Made by a program: the position numbers and the translations under genes. Below the pieces are notes generated by a model, which ran no database searches, was not told the DNA's origin, and saw only the letters and a program-made list of their open reading frames with translations. Below, one piece after another: positions 17,278 to 26,436 of a stretch of 64,000 nt of DNA (positions within the stretch are counted from its first letter, which is position 1; each line of letters begins with the position of its first letter). The stretch comes from Gammaproteobacteria bacterium (GTDB lineage: Bacteria; Pseudomonadota; Gammaproteobacteria; Legionellales; Legionellaceae): contig JANSXK010000004.1 in the NCBI GenBank assembly GCA_024742995.1, forward strand, positions 93,309 to 157,308, written 5' to 3'.

Positions 17278-18702
17278 ATGCTGCTAACCCAAAGAGCAAC
17301 ATGGAAGAAATTAGAAGAGCATGCTCAAACGATTCACTATAAAACGGTTGAGTCGACTGAAGAACCCTTGGTATTACGCACTGATACCATGACTTTGAAT
17401 TATAGCCATCAGAAGGTTGATGCGGCTGCACTGCGGTTGTTACATGCCTTAGCGGTGGAGTGTCAAGTGAAACAGGCAGTAGCGCAATTGATGACCGGTT
17501 GCTCATTGAATCATGATTTACCAGCATTGCATACCGCGTTACGTGATCTGAGTGACTCGCCCTTATGGTGTAACGACATAAATGTGAAAGCTGATATTCA
17601 CGCGGTGTTGGAACGCATGCGTTTGATCTCAGAGCAGCTTCGTCAAGGGCAGTGGCATGGGCATACTGGCAAACCCATTACCGATATTGTCAATATCGGT
17701 ATCGGAGGGTCGATGCTGGGACCGCAATTTTGTATCGATGCTTTGGCTGATCACACGGACAAGACCTTAAGATTTCATTTTATTTCAGAATTTGACGCAG
17801 ATGCTTTTAGTCGTTTTGTTGAGGTATTGCATCCTGAGACAACGTTGTTTATTGTGTCTTCTAAATCTTTTACCACAGCAGAAACACTGTTGAACGCACA
17901 AAAAGTTTTAGAATGGGGTTGTTATGAAGGGTATATGTCACAGCACTTTATTGCGGTGACGGCGCAGATAGAAAAAGCGCAAGCGTTGGGGTTTCAACAT
18001 ATTTTACCTATTTGGTCTTGGGTGGGTGGGCGTTATTCGGTGTGTTCGGCTATCAATTTGATCTCGTGTATTGCAATTGGTTTCGAGAATTTTACGGCCT
18101 TTCTGCAAGGCGCAGCCGCGATGGATGATCATTTTCGCTCTGCTGAGATTCCAGAAAATTTACCCATCATGCTGGCTTTGCTGGGTATTTGGAATAACAA
18201 TAATTTAAAAATTCATAATTTGTTGATGCTAACGTATGCACAATCATTGCATGGATTCGTCCCTTATGTACAACAATTGGAAATGGAAAGCAATGGCAAA
18301 TCGTTGGATAGACAAGGCCGGGATTTAAACTACGCTACTGTGCCTATTATTTGGGGCGGATCGGGCAATCAGGCGCAGCATAGTTATTTTCAATTATTGT
18401 CACAAGGCACCCATTCTCTCTGCGCTGATCTCATCGGCTTGGATTCTTTGGATGATCATATCATCGAGCAACACAAATTGGCTCTATTATTGGGTGCTAA
18501 AGAAGGTCTTAATTATTCCCAGAGAGATATCCCTTGCAATCATATTCAATTGGTGGATAATTCACCACGTACCATTGGGAGCTTGATCGCACTCTATGAA
18601 CACAAAGTGTTTGTGCAAGCAGTGATTTGGAATATTAATCCATTCGATCAACCTGGTGTGGAACAGATGAAGCAAAAGATGGAGCAATTGCACATAACAT
18701 AA
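17278..18702 (+). CDS. pgi: glucose-6-phosphate isomerase
   Basis: 474 residues, shorter than the ~550 of E. coli Pgi mainly through a compact N-terminus. Motifs present are [10 protein letters not shown] near residue 80, [12 protein letters not shown] near 139, [13 protein letters not shown] near 200, [13 protein letters not shown] near 247, ESNGKS near 339 and [15 protein letters not shown] near 360. It interconverts glucose-6-P and fructose-6-P and thus feeds hexose phosphate to the sugar-nucleotide genes downstream. GAGG lies six bases before the ATG. Its 5' leader begins at the palindromic MITE, which may affect transcription or translation. The next gene starts 10 bases later. Confidence 0.94.
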   Translation: MLLTQRATWKKLEEHAQTIHYKTVESTEEPLVLRTDTMTLNYSHQKVDAAALRLLHALAVECQVKQAVAQLMTGCSLNHDLPALHTALRDLSDSPLWCNDINVKADIHAVLERMRLISEQLRQGQWHGHTGKPITDIVNIGIGGSMLGPQFCIDALADHTDKTLRFHFISEFDADAFSRFVEVLHPETTLFIVSSKSFTTAETLLNAQKVLEWGCYEGYMSQHFIAVTAQIEKAQALGFQHILPIWSWVGGRYSVCSAINLISCIAIGFENFTAFLQGAAAMDDHFRSAEIPENLPIMLALLGIWNNNNLKIHNLLMLTYAQSLHGFVPYVQQLEMESNGKSLDRQGRDLNYATVPIIWGGSGNQAQHSYFQLLSQGTHSLCADLIGLDSLDDHIIEQHKLALLLGAKEGLNYSQRDIPCNHIQLVDNSPRTIGSLIALYEHKVFVQAVIWNINPFDQPGVEQMKQKMEQLHIT

Positions 18703-18712
18703 GGTGTTTTCA

Positions 18713-19489
18713 ATGAAAGTAGTTATTTTGGCTGGTGGTTATGGTACTCGTTTGAGTGAAGAAACGGATTTGCGTCCTAAACCTATGGTGGAAATTGGCG
18801 GTAAGCCTATTCTGTGGCATATCATGAAATCTTATGCGGCGCATGGCTTAACAGAGTTTGTCGTTTGCTTGGGTTACAAAGGGTATGTTATCAAAGAATA
18901 TTTTGCGAATTACTTTTTGCATACCTCTAACGTGACGTTTGATTTGGCCAGAAATCAAATGGAAGTGCATCAAAATAGTGCGGAGCCGTGGTCTGTGACT
19001 TTGGTTGATACTGGCGAAAAAACCATGACGGGCGGACGCTTGAAGCGAGTACAGCCGTATTTGGATGACCAAGATTTTTGTTTTACTTATGGCGATGGTC
19101 TCAGCAATATCAATATTCAAGAATTAATCACATTTCATCAAACGCAAAAAAGACATGCAACTGTGACAGCAACGCAAATGCCTGGTCGATTTGGTGCGCT
19201 TACGATTGATCAGCAGCGTGTTTCAAGCTTTAGTGAAAAACCACAGGGAGAGGGTGGTTGGATCAGTGGCGGATTTTTTGTGCTGTCTCCGAAAGTTTTT
19301 GATTATATTGAGGGCGACGACACGACTTGGGAAAAAGAACCGGTGGAACGTTTGTCAGCTGAAGGACAAATGTCTGCATACTTTCATGAAGGATTTTGGC
19401 AGCCTATGGATACATTGCTGCACAAAAAGCAATTAGAAGATTTGTGGAGAAAGGACCAAGCACCCTGGAAAGTTTGGCATGAAAAATGA
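18713..19489 (+). CDS. rfbF: glucose-1-phosphate cytidylyltransferase
   Basis: 258 residues from the ATG at 18713 (AAGG eight bases upstream; a GTG at 18704 is an unlikely alternative). The nucleotidyltransferase signature [13 protein letters not shown] begins at residue 5, followed by [18 protein letters not shown] and TYGDGLSNI (metal-binding Asp). The fold and length match RfbF/DdhA, which makes CDP-glucose from CTP and glucose-1-phosphate. It is the first committed step of the CDP-3,6-dideoxyhexose route. It overlaps rfbG by 11 bases. Confidence 0.95.
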   Translation: MKVVILAGGYGTRLSEETDLRPKPMVEIGGKPILWHIMKSYAAHGLTEFVVCLGYKGYVIKEYFANYFLHTSNVTFDLARNQMEVHQNSAEPWSVTLVDTGEKTMTGGRLKRVQPYLDDQDFCFTYGDGLSNINIQELITFHQTQKRHATVTATQMPGRFGALTIDQQRVSSFSEKPQGEGGWISGGFFVLSPKVFDYIEGDDTTWEKEPVERLSAEGQMSAYFHEGFWQPMDTLLHKKQLEDLWRKDQAPWKVWHEK

Positions 19490-20576
19490 TCTGCAAACCT
19501 TTTGGCGAGGAAAGAAAGTATTTTTAACGGGTCATACAGGGTTTAAAGGCTCATGGTTGGCGCTATGGTTACAGCATATGGGTGCCGAGGTTTATGGTTA
19601 CGCTTTAGCGCCTGAAGGTGAGGTATCTTTGTTTGCTCAGGCACGGGTTGCTGAGGGGATGCAAAGTTTGCTGGCAGATATTAGTGATGCAGCCCAAGTT
19701 GCCAAAACCATGCAAGCGTTTCAGCCGGATATTGTGATACATATGGCAGCCCAATCATTGGTGCGGCATTCTTATCAATATCCGTTGGATACTTATCAAA
19801 CCAATGTGATGGGCACAGCCAATGTCTTAGACGCTGTTCGTCATACACCATCTGTGCGTGCGGTGGTGAATATCACTTCAGATAAATGTTATGCCAATCG
19901 TGAAATGATTTGGGGCTATCGTGAAAATGAGCCCATGGGTGGTTTTGATCCTTATAGTTCTAGCAAGGGGTGCGCAGAATTGGTAGCGGATGCTTATCGT
20001 AATTCATTTTTTATGCCCGCGGGGATTGGTTTGGCATCAGCGCGTGCTGGTAATGTGATTGGTGGCGGAGATTGGGCGGTTGATCGTTTGGTGCCGGATG
20101 TGATGCGTGCTTGTATCGCGCAACAAAATGTTGTTTTGCGGTTTCCGCATGCTGTGCGGCCTTGGCAACATGTACTAGAACCTTTGATGGGATATTTGCA
20201 GCTCGCACGTTTACTCTACATTGATCCTATTCAATATTCTCAGGGTTGGAATTTTGGGCCAAACCAACAAAAAACCCATCCTGTAGGGTGGATTGCAGAG
20301 CATTTGTTACAATTTTGGGGAGGCCCTTCTGTGGTGGAATACGAAGCACAGTCCCAACCACATGAGGCGCAATCCTTGGTTTTAGATAGCACCAAAGCCA
20401 ATTCATTTTTACATTGGTCACCACGTTGGGCATTAGAAGATGCGCTAAAAAATATTGTGGCCTGGCATAAAGTGGCTTTGGTTGAAGATGATATGCGCGC
20501 ATTTACGTTACAACAAATTGATCAGTACTTAGAAACCACAGAAGAGAGGAATGAGGTATGTCAAGAGAATATTTAA
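19479..20576 (+). CDS. rfbG: CDP-glucose 4,6-dehydratase
   Basis: 365 residues of the extended SDR family. The Rossmann motif [12 protein letters not shown] is at residues 17-28, the catalytic Ser region NITSDKCY near 131 and Tyr-Lys motif YSSSKGCAE near 159. The GHTGFKG variant is diagnostic for CDP-glucose dehydratase rather than RmlB. It converts CDP-glucose to CDP-4-keto-6-deoxyglucose with bound NAD. The start overlaps rfbF by 11 bases and the end overlaps rfbH by 19, so the three are co-translated. Confidence 0.95.
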   Translation: MKNDLQTFWRGKKVFLTGHTGFKGSWLALWLQHMGAEVYGYALAPEGEVSLFAQARVAEGMQSLLADISDAAQVAKTMQAFQPDIVIHMAAQSLVRHSYQYPLDTYQTNVMGTANVLDAVRHTPSVRAVVNITSDKCYANREMIWGYRENEPMGGFDPYSSSKGCAELVADAYRNSFFMPAGIGLASARAGNVIGGGDWAVDRLVPDVMRACIAQQNVVLRFPHAVRPWQHVLEPLMGYLQLARLLYIDPIQYSQGWNFGPNQQKTHPVGWIAEHLLQFWGGPSVVEYEAQSQPHEAQSLVLDSTKANSFLHWSPRWALEDALKNIVAWHKVALVEDDMRAFTLQQIDQYLETTEERNEVCQENI

Positions 20577-21778
20577 GCGTCCCTTACGGTCGGACAGTGC
20601 ATGGCGAGGAAGAAATTGCTGCTGTGGTAAATGTGCTTCGAACATCGACGCAAATGGGTAAGCATGTGCGTGAAATGGAAGCAAAAGTTGCGACATTGTT
20701 TCAAAAACAACAGGGTATTATGGTCAATTCGGGCTCTTCTGCCAATTACCTAGCGATTGAAATTTTGGATTTACCCGAAGGGTCGGAGGTGATCACACCA
20801 GTATTGACGTTTTCAACAACGGTAGCGCCTTTGGTACGTAATAAATTGATTCCTGTGTTCGTGGATGTAGAGCCTGGCACATATAACATTGATGCTAATA
20901 AAGTCGAAGCGATGATCACGCCCAAAACCAAAGCGCTCATGATTCCCAATTTATTGGGAAATTTGCCGGATTGGAAACAACTACGTGCATTGGCCGATAA
21001 ATATAATCTCATTGTGATTGAAGATTCAGCGGATACGTTGGGTGCCACGATCGATGATGCGTCATCAGGTCGTTTCACAGATGTGAGCACCACCAGTTTT
21101 TATGGCTCGCATGTGATCAACTGCGCTGGCAATGGCGGTATGTTGTGTGTGAACACCGCGGAATTAGAAGACCGCGCAAAATTACTGCGTAGTTGGGGTC
21201 GGAGTTCGTCACTGTTTGTAGAGTCTGAAGCGATTGAAAATCGTTTTAATGTTGCTGTGGATGATATTCCCTATGATTCAAAATTTTTATTCGAAGCGTT
21301 GGGTTATAACATTGAGCCATCAGAAATGGGTGCAGCATTTGGCCTAGTGCAATTGAATAAACTTGATCAAAATATTGCAACTCGTGAGAAGTGGTTTGCT
21401 GTTCAAGATGCGTTTTTTAAAGCGTACGAAGACTGGTTTATTTTCCCCGAACAATTACCGCAATCTCGTACCGGATGGTTGGCTTATCCACTGACCATCA
21501 AAGAAAACGCGCCATTCACGCGGACGCAATTACAAATCTTTTTAGAAAAACGTAATATTCAAACCCGAACAGTATTTACGGGTAATATTTTACGTCAACC
21601 AGGCTTCAAGAACATCGCTTGTCGACGTGATCCTAACGGTTACGAACACACAGATGCAGTGATGCGTGGTGGTATTATGATGGGATGTCATCATGGTTTG
21701 AATGCTGAAATGATGGCGCATATTCATGAATCGTTTAAAGTATTTGCGGATGAAGTGACGAGTGCAGCGGTGGTTTGA
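20558..21778 (+). CDS. rfbH: CDP-4-keto-6-deoxyglucose 3-dehydratase (RfbH/E1-like)
   Basis: 406 residues of the DegT/DnrJ/EryC1 aminotransferase fold. In E1-type enzymes the PLP-binding Lys of the SFxPxK motif is replaced by His. Here the motif reads SFYGSHVINCAGNGG near residue 184, with His in the Lys position, so this is a 3-dehydratase and not an aminotransferase. Known E1 enzymes use PMP plus a [2Fe-2S] cluster and an electron-donating reductase (E3/DdhD). No E3 gene is seen in the window. The product would be a CDP-3,6-dideoxy-4-hexulose. It shares one base (TGATG) with the next gene. Confidence 0.9.
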   Translation: MSREYLSVPYGRTVHGEEEIAAVVNVLRTSTQMGKHVREMEAKVATLFQKQQGIMVNSGSSANYLAIEILDLPEGSEVITPVLTFSTTVAPLVRNKLIPVFVDVEPGTYNIDANKVEAMITPKTKALMIPNLLGNLPDWKQLRALADKYNLIVIEDSADTLGATIDDASSGRFTDVSTTSFYGSHVINCAGNGGMLCVNTAELEDRAKLLRSWGRSSSLFVESEAIENRFNVAVDDIPYDSKFLFEALGYNIEPSEMGAAFGLVQLNKLDQNIATREKWFAVQDAFFKAYEDWFIFPEQLPQSRTGWLAYPLTIKENAPFTRTQLQIFLEKRNIQTRTVFTGNILRQPGFKNIACRRDPNGYEHTDAVMRGGIMMGCHHGLNAEMMAHIHESFKVFADEVTSAAVV

Positions 21779-22824
21779 TGTTTTCTCTTGCTGACGATGA
21801 TTTGGCACATATTTGGCAACATGCGCCAGTGTGTTTGCAGGATTTAGATGCGGCCAGAATATTGATCACGGGTGGCACCGGATTTTTTGGGACTTGGTTG
21901 GTAGAATCATTATGTTTTGCCAAAATGCAATGGGGGCTGCATACGGAAATCGTGGTGTTGTCGCGCGATCCGGATGCGTTTCTAAAAAAATTGCCGCATT
22001 TGAGATCATTGCCGGGGTTGGAATGGATTGAAGGTGATGTGACCGACTTCAAGTTTCCTGAAGGCCCGTTTACCCACATGATTCATGCTGCAACGGCTGC
22101 TTCAGCTGCTTTGAACGAAGCACAGCCAATGATTATGCTGGATACCATCATTCAAGGCACACGACGTGCTTTGGATTTTGCGGTACAGGCTGGCGTTAAA
22201 AAATTTCTTTTGACCAGTTCTGGGGCGATTTATGGTCCGCAGCCGCCAAGTTTGAACCAAATTGAGGAAACTTATTTAGGCACAGCAGATCCGTTGCAAC
22301 GGACGTCAGCGTATGGCGGTGGCAAATGGCTGGCCGAGCATATGGCGACGATGTATGGCCAGACTTATGATTTGGATGTAAAAATTGCCCGCTGTTTTGC
22401 TTTTGTTGGCCCTTATCTGCCATTGGATACTCATTTTGCTATCGGCAATTTCATGCGGAATGTATTGCGCCAAGAACCTATTCATTTGCACGGAGATGGC
22501 TCCCCTTATCGTTCTTATTTGTACGCGGCGGATTTGATGATCTGGTTGTGGCGTATCTTATGTGAGGGGGTCTCAGGGTGTGTGTATAATGTTGGCTCGG
22601 AAGATGCAATTGCGTTAGGAGATTTGGCAAATAGAGTGGCGCAGTTTGCAAAAGACACGGTTCCGGTTGTGATTGCAAAAACCCCCAATCCAAATCAATT
22701 ACCATCACGATATGTCCCTTCGACACAACGTGCGCAGCAAGAATTAGCGTTACAACAATGGGTGAGTCTGGATGATGGGATTCAACGAACCTTAGAGTGG
22801 AATATGAAATCATGCAAAAATTAA
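21778..22824 (+). CDS. NAD-dependent epimerase/dehydratase acting on the CDP-sugar
   Basis: 348 residues, extended SDR. Glycine motif ILITGGTGFFGTWL is near residue 27, the catalytic Ser in LLTSSGAIYGP near 145, and Tyr-Lys as SAYGGGKWLAEH near 178. YRSYLYAADLMIWLW near 245 matches the sugar-nucleotide binding region. A TTG at 21775 precedes the ATG, but the TGATG junction makes 21778 the natural start. Members next to rfbFGH act as 4-reductases or epimerases on the 3,6-dideoxy-4-ketohexose (compare abequose and paratose synthases). The exact stereochemistry cannot be told. Confidence 0.82.
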   Translation: MFSLADDDLAHIWQHAPVCLQDLDAARILITGGTGFFGTWLVESLCFAKMQWGLHTEIVVLSRDPDAFLKKLPHLRSLPGLEWIEGDVTDFKFPEGPFTHMIHAATAASAALNEAQPMIMLDTIIQGTRRALDFAVQAGVKKFLLTSSGAIYGPQPPSLNQIEETYLGTADPLQRTSAYGGGKWLAEHMATMYGQTYDLDVKIARCFAFVGPYLPLDTHFAIGNFMRNVLRQEPIHLHGDGSPYRSYLYAADLMIWLWRILCEGVSGCVYNVGSEDAIALGDLANRVAQFAKDTVPVVIAKTPNPNQLPSRYVPSTQRAQQELALQQWVSLDDGIQRTLEWNMKSCKN

Positions 22825-24626
22825 GTGAATTTGTAGCACAATTTTTATTTGAGCAAGGCTTGCGCCATGTCTTTATGCTGACCGGCGGTGGTGCCATGCA
22901 TTTGAATGATGCATTTGGCCGTCATCCTGAACTAGAAAAAATTTACAATCATCACGAGCAAGCCTCGGCTATGGCGGCAGACAGCTATGCACGTATTAGT
23001 CCATTCATTCCTATTGTTAATGTGACGACAGGACCTGGTGGCATCAATACCCTAAATGGCGTCTTTGGGTCTTGGGTGGATTCTCTGCCCATGTTTGTGG
23101 TGTCTGGGCAAGTCAAATTTGAAACCACCGTGGATAGCACCGATATCCCTTTGCGCCAACTGGGGGATCAAGAGTGTCGTATTGTTGAAATGGTCAAAGG
23201 GATCACCAAATATGCAGTGATGGTTACCGATCCAAAGGATATCAAATATCATTTGCAAAAAGCATTGTTCTTAACCCAACATGGTCGTCCTGGGCCAGTA
23301 TGGCTTGATATCCCGATGAATGTGCAAGGTAGCTTCATTGATCCAGATACCTTGCGGTCGTTTGATCCTGAAAAAGAAGCGCTTTTGGAATCCGTACCGC
23401 AGATTGACTCTGCTCAGCTTAGTACCATTTATGAAATCTTGCGCACTGCAAAGCGGCCGGTGATTTTGGCGGGTGCGGGGGTGCATGTGTCCGGCACGCA
23501 TGAAGATTTTTTGCAACTTATTGAAACCTTAAATATCCCTACCACTTGTGGTTGGAATACCTATGATATCATTCATAATGATCACCCCTGTTATGCAGGT
23601 AGACCTGGATCATTAGGCGATCGCGCGGGTAATTTTACGGTACAAAATGCCGATGTGTTGTTGGTCTTAGGATCGCGTTTGAATATTCGTCAAATTTCAT
23701 ATAATTGGACTTCTTTTGCGCGACATGCGCATATTATCATTGTCGATATTGATAAAGCTGAATTACAAAAACCGACGTTAAATCCTGATCTTGCTGTGCA
23801 CGCAGATTTGGCTGCATTTATCCCGCAATTATTAGCGCATGCTAAGGCACGCTCGTTTCCTGATAAATCAGAATGGTTGTCTTGGTGTCGTGAGCGCGTG
23901 GAGAAATATCCGGTTGTATTGGATGACTATTGGCACCTTAAAGATAAGGTAAATCCTTATTGCTTTATGCAACGTTTGAGCGAGCATTTGCATGAAGGAC
24001 AGATTGTTGTCAGCGGCGATGGTACTGCTTGTGTGGTGGCTTTTCAGGCTATGATATTAAAAGCCAAGCAGCGTTTGTTTACCAATTCAGGTTGTGCGTC
24101 GATGGGTTATGATTTACCCGGCGCGATTGGTGCGTGTGTTGCGACAGGTCATCAAGACATTGTGTGTTTGGCGGGTGATGGCAGTATCATGCAAAATATT
24201 CAGGAATTGGCCACGATTGCATTTAATCGCTACCCCATCAAAATTTTTGTGTTAAATAATAATGGCTATCATTCGATACGTCAGACACAGCAAAACTTTT
24301 TTGGACAACCTTTGATTGGGGTGGGGCCTGATAGTGGTTTGGGTTTCCCGAGTTTTGAAAAATTAGCAGCAGGCTTTGGTTTGCCGTATGTGGGTTGTCA
24401 CAATCATACCGAATTGACAGCGAGCATTGAAAAAACGTTGACGCATACGGGGCCGATGTTTTGTGAAGTTTTTTTAGATTTGGAACAAGTGTTTGCACCG
24501 AAGCTATCATCGCGACGCTTGGAAGATGGTCAGATGGTGACCAGTCCGCTAGAAGACATGGCGCCATTTTTATCGCGAGAAGAACTGGCTGACAATATGT
24601 TGGTAACTGAGGAAGCGTGTGTGTGA
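22812..24626 (+). CDS. thiamine-diphosphate enzyme, acetolactate-synthase/YerE-like
   Basis: 604 residues with the three-domain TPP-enzyme layout. The pyrimidine domain has HHEQASAMAADSYAR near residue 47 (catalytic Glu), a central domain spans about 195-330, and the pyrophosphate domain has GDGSIMQNIQELATIAFN near 455 and NNNGYHSIRQTQ near 480. Located after rfbFGH it most resembles YerE of yersiniose synthesis, which adds a two-carbon acetyl unit from pyruvate onto the 4-keto group of a CDP-3,6-dideoxyhexose. The ATG at 22812 overlaps the epimerase gene by 13 bases. Other pyruvate or 2-oxoacid decarboxylase chemistry remains possible. Confidence 0.82.
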   Translation: MQKLSEFVAQFLFEQGLRHVFMLTGGGAMHLNDAFGRHPELEKIYNHHEQASAMAADSYARISPFIPIVNVTTGPGGINTLNGVFGSWVDSLPMFVVSGQVKFETTVDSTDIPLRQLGDQECRIVEMVKGITKYAVMVTDPKDIKYHLQKALFLTQHGRPGPVWLDIPMNVQGSFIDPDTLRSFDPEKEALLESVPQIDSAQLSTIYEILRTAKRPVILAGAGVHVSGTHEDFLQLIETLNIPTTCGWNTYDIIHNDHPCYAGRPGSLGDRAGNFTVQNADVLLVLGSRLNIRQISYNWTSFARHAHIIIVDIDKAELQKPTLNPDLAVHADLAAFIPQLLAHAKARSFPDKSEWLSWCRERVEKYPVVLDDYWHLKDKVNPYCFMQRLSEHLHEGQIVVSGDGTACVVAFQAMILKAKQRLFTNSGCASMGYDLPGAIGACVATGHQDIVCLAGDGSIMQNIQELATIAFNRYPIKIFVLNNNGYHSIRQTQQNFFGQPLIGVGPDSGLGFPSFEKLAAGFGLPYVGCHNHTELTASIEKTLTHTGPMFCEVFLDLEQVFAPKLSSRRLEDGQMVTSPLEDMAPFLSREELADNMLVTEEACV

Positions 24627-25297
24627 TGAAAAAACTATTAATTACGGGTGGACGAGGTGGTATCGGGCAGGCAATTGCAGAACGGTTTCAACAGTCTGAC
24701 TATCAAATTGTAGCGCCTAATAGTACGCAATGGGATTTGCGCCAGCCAGAATTGATTGCGGCAGAAATCCAGAAACTGCCTGAAGTGGATGCTTTTATTC
24801 ACTGCGCTGGTATTAATGTGCCCAAGCCGTTCGTAGACATTGAGTCGCAAGATTTTACAAATACGGTTACCGTAAATGCAACGTCGTTTTATCATATTAC
24901 TCAGGCATTGATGCAGTATGAAAAATTGCGTACTGATGGCCACATTTTGGCAATTTCATCGATTTATGGTGATATTTCACGGAAGGGGCGATTCTCTTAC
25001 ACGGCCTCAAAATATTGTTTGAATGGGATGGTAAAAAATCTGGCATTAGAATTGGGTGAACACGGGATCAAAGTCAATGGTTTGGCACCAGGTTTTGTTG
25101 AAACCAAGATGACGCGAGACAATAATCCGCCAGAAACGATCGAACAAATGAAACGTGCTATTCCGCTCGGGCATTTGGCCGATGTGAGTGATATTGCCAA
25201 AGCAGCCTATTTTTTGGCGTCCACAGACAATCGTTATATTCATGGACAAATTATTATTGCAGATGGTGGATATACAGTGGGAGGATTTCAGATATGA
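24626..25297 (+). CDS. short-chain dehydrogenase/reductase
   Basis: 223 residues of classical SDR: TGGRGGIGQAI at residues 7-17, NAG-region HCAGINVP near 58, catalytic Ser-Tyr-Lys as ISSIYGD and YTASKYCLNGM near 112-130, and PGFVETKM near 148. The start shares a base with the upstream stop (TGATG). In yersiniose synthesis the acetyl group made by YerE is reduced by YerF, so this protein could fill that role here; the homology is only to the broad SDR family. It overlaps the next gene by ATGA. Confidence 0.82.
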   Translation: MKKLLITGGRGGIGQAIAERFQQSDYQIVAPNSTQWDLRQPELIAAEIQKLPEVDAFIHCAGINVPKPFVDIESQDFTNTVTVNATSFYHITQALMQYEKLRTDGHILAISSIYGDISRKGRFSYTASKYCLNGMVKNLALELGEHGIKVNGLAPGFVETKMTRDNNPPETIEQMKRAIPLGHLADVSDIAKAAYFLASTDNRYIHGQIIIADGGYTVGGFQI

Positions 25298-26427
25298 GTT
25301 TTAGTATTGATGGTACGGCGTTGGCGTTGTCAGCCGAGGGCTTGGTGGGAGATAGCTTTGAAGTTGCCTCTGTGCCCAAACCTTATACCGTGACATGGGA
25401 TACCACGCCTAATCCTTGTACCACGATCAATGCATGCTTGGCAGAAAATCCTAAAAATATTTTAATCATTGATGAGAAAGTATTGGGTTTATATGGCAAA
25501 GATATTGTTTGGCCGGAAGCACAAATTTTTAAAGTGTCTGCGACGGAAACGTTTAAAGGAATGGATGGGGTGCTATCTCTATATGATTTTATGCATCAAC
25601 ACCATATCACCAAAGGGGAAACCTTAGTAGTGGTCGGGGGTGGTATCACGCAAGACCTTTCCGCTTTTGTTGCGGCAACGTATAAACGGGGCTTGGATTG
25701 GGTGTTTTTCCCAACGACATTGTTGGCCATGTCGGACAGCTGTATTGGTGGTAAAGCAGGCGTGAATTATAAAGGCTCAAAAAACCAATTGGCGCTTTTT
25801 TCTGCGCCGCGCACGGTGATGATCAATCCTGCTTTTTTGGAAACCCTAGCATCACAAGACATGCAATCGGGATTAGGCGAAATTTTAAAGCTCTGTATCA
25901 TCGGAGGGTTGCCCTGGGTCGAATTTTTTGACCAAGTTGTACAGTCTGGAAAAGTGCAAGATGCGACACAATTAAAACCTTTGATCATGAATGCATTGGC
26001 CGTGAAGCGTGCAGTGATTGAAATGGATGAATTTGAGCAGCATCTGCGTAAAGGTTTGAATTATGGCCATACCATTGGTCATGTGATTGAAGCAATGGCT
26101 GATTACGCGATTCCTCATGGTATTGCAGTGGTGTTGGGTATGCTGATTGTGAATCAAATGAGTTGTGAGCAGGGTTTGTTGTCTCCTGAGCATTGTCTCG
26201 CTGTCAATACATTATGCTTGAGCTTGATTGATGAGGCTACTTTGACACATTTGAAAGCGTTGGATACGAATCAACTATTGCAGCGTTTAAAACAGGATAA
26301 AAAAGTATCTGGAGATAAGATCACCTTGATCCTTTTAGTGGCACCAGGACAATTAGGTTTTGTCAAAATGCCGATGGATGGGGTGTTGGAACAGCAGTTG
26401 GTGACGATCATGGGCACAATTTCTTAG
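25294..26427 (+). CDS. 3-dehydroquinate-synthase-like sugar phosphate cyclase
   Basis: 377 residues with the AroB-type fold. NAD-binding VVVGGGITQDLSAF is near residue 110, DSCIGGKAGVN near 148, the zinc ligands Glu in SGLGEILKL, His in NYGHTIGH and His in IPHG near 190, 252 and 270. Housekeeping AroB normally reads GGGVxGD and GGKTGVN, so this is a divergent secondary member, probably a cyclase making a carbocycle or acting on a special ketose phosphate. GGAGG lies ten bases before the ATG. Its place at the end of the CDP-sugar operon is unusual. Confidence 0.82.
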   Translation: MSFSIDGTALALSAEGLVGDSFEVASVPKPYTVTWDTTPNPCTTINACLAENPKNILIIDEKVLGLYGKDIVWPEAQIFKVSATETFKGMDGVLSLYDFMHQHHITKGETLVVVGGGITQDLSAFVAATYKRGLDWVFFPTTLLAMSDSCIGGKAGVNYKGSKNQLALFSAPRTVMINPAFLETLASQDMQSGLGEILKLCIIGGLPWVEFFDQVVQSGKVQDATQLKPLIMNALAVKRAVIEMDEFEQHLRKGLNYGHTIGHVIEAMADYAIPHGIAVVLGMLIVNQMSCEQGLLSPEHCLAVNTLCLSLIDEATLTHLKALDTNQLLQRLKQDKKVSGDKITLILLVAPGQLGFVKMPMDGVLEQQLVTIMGTIS

Positions 26428-26436
26428 GGACATTTT

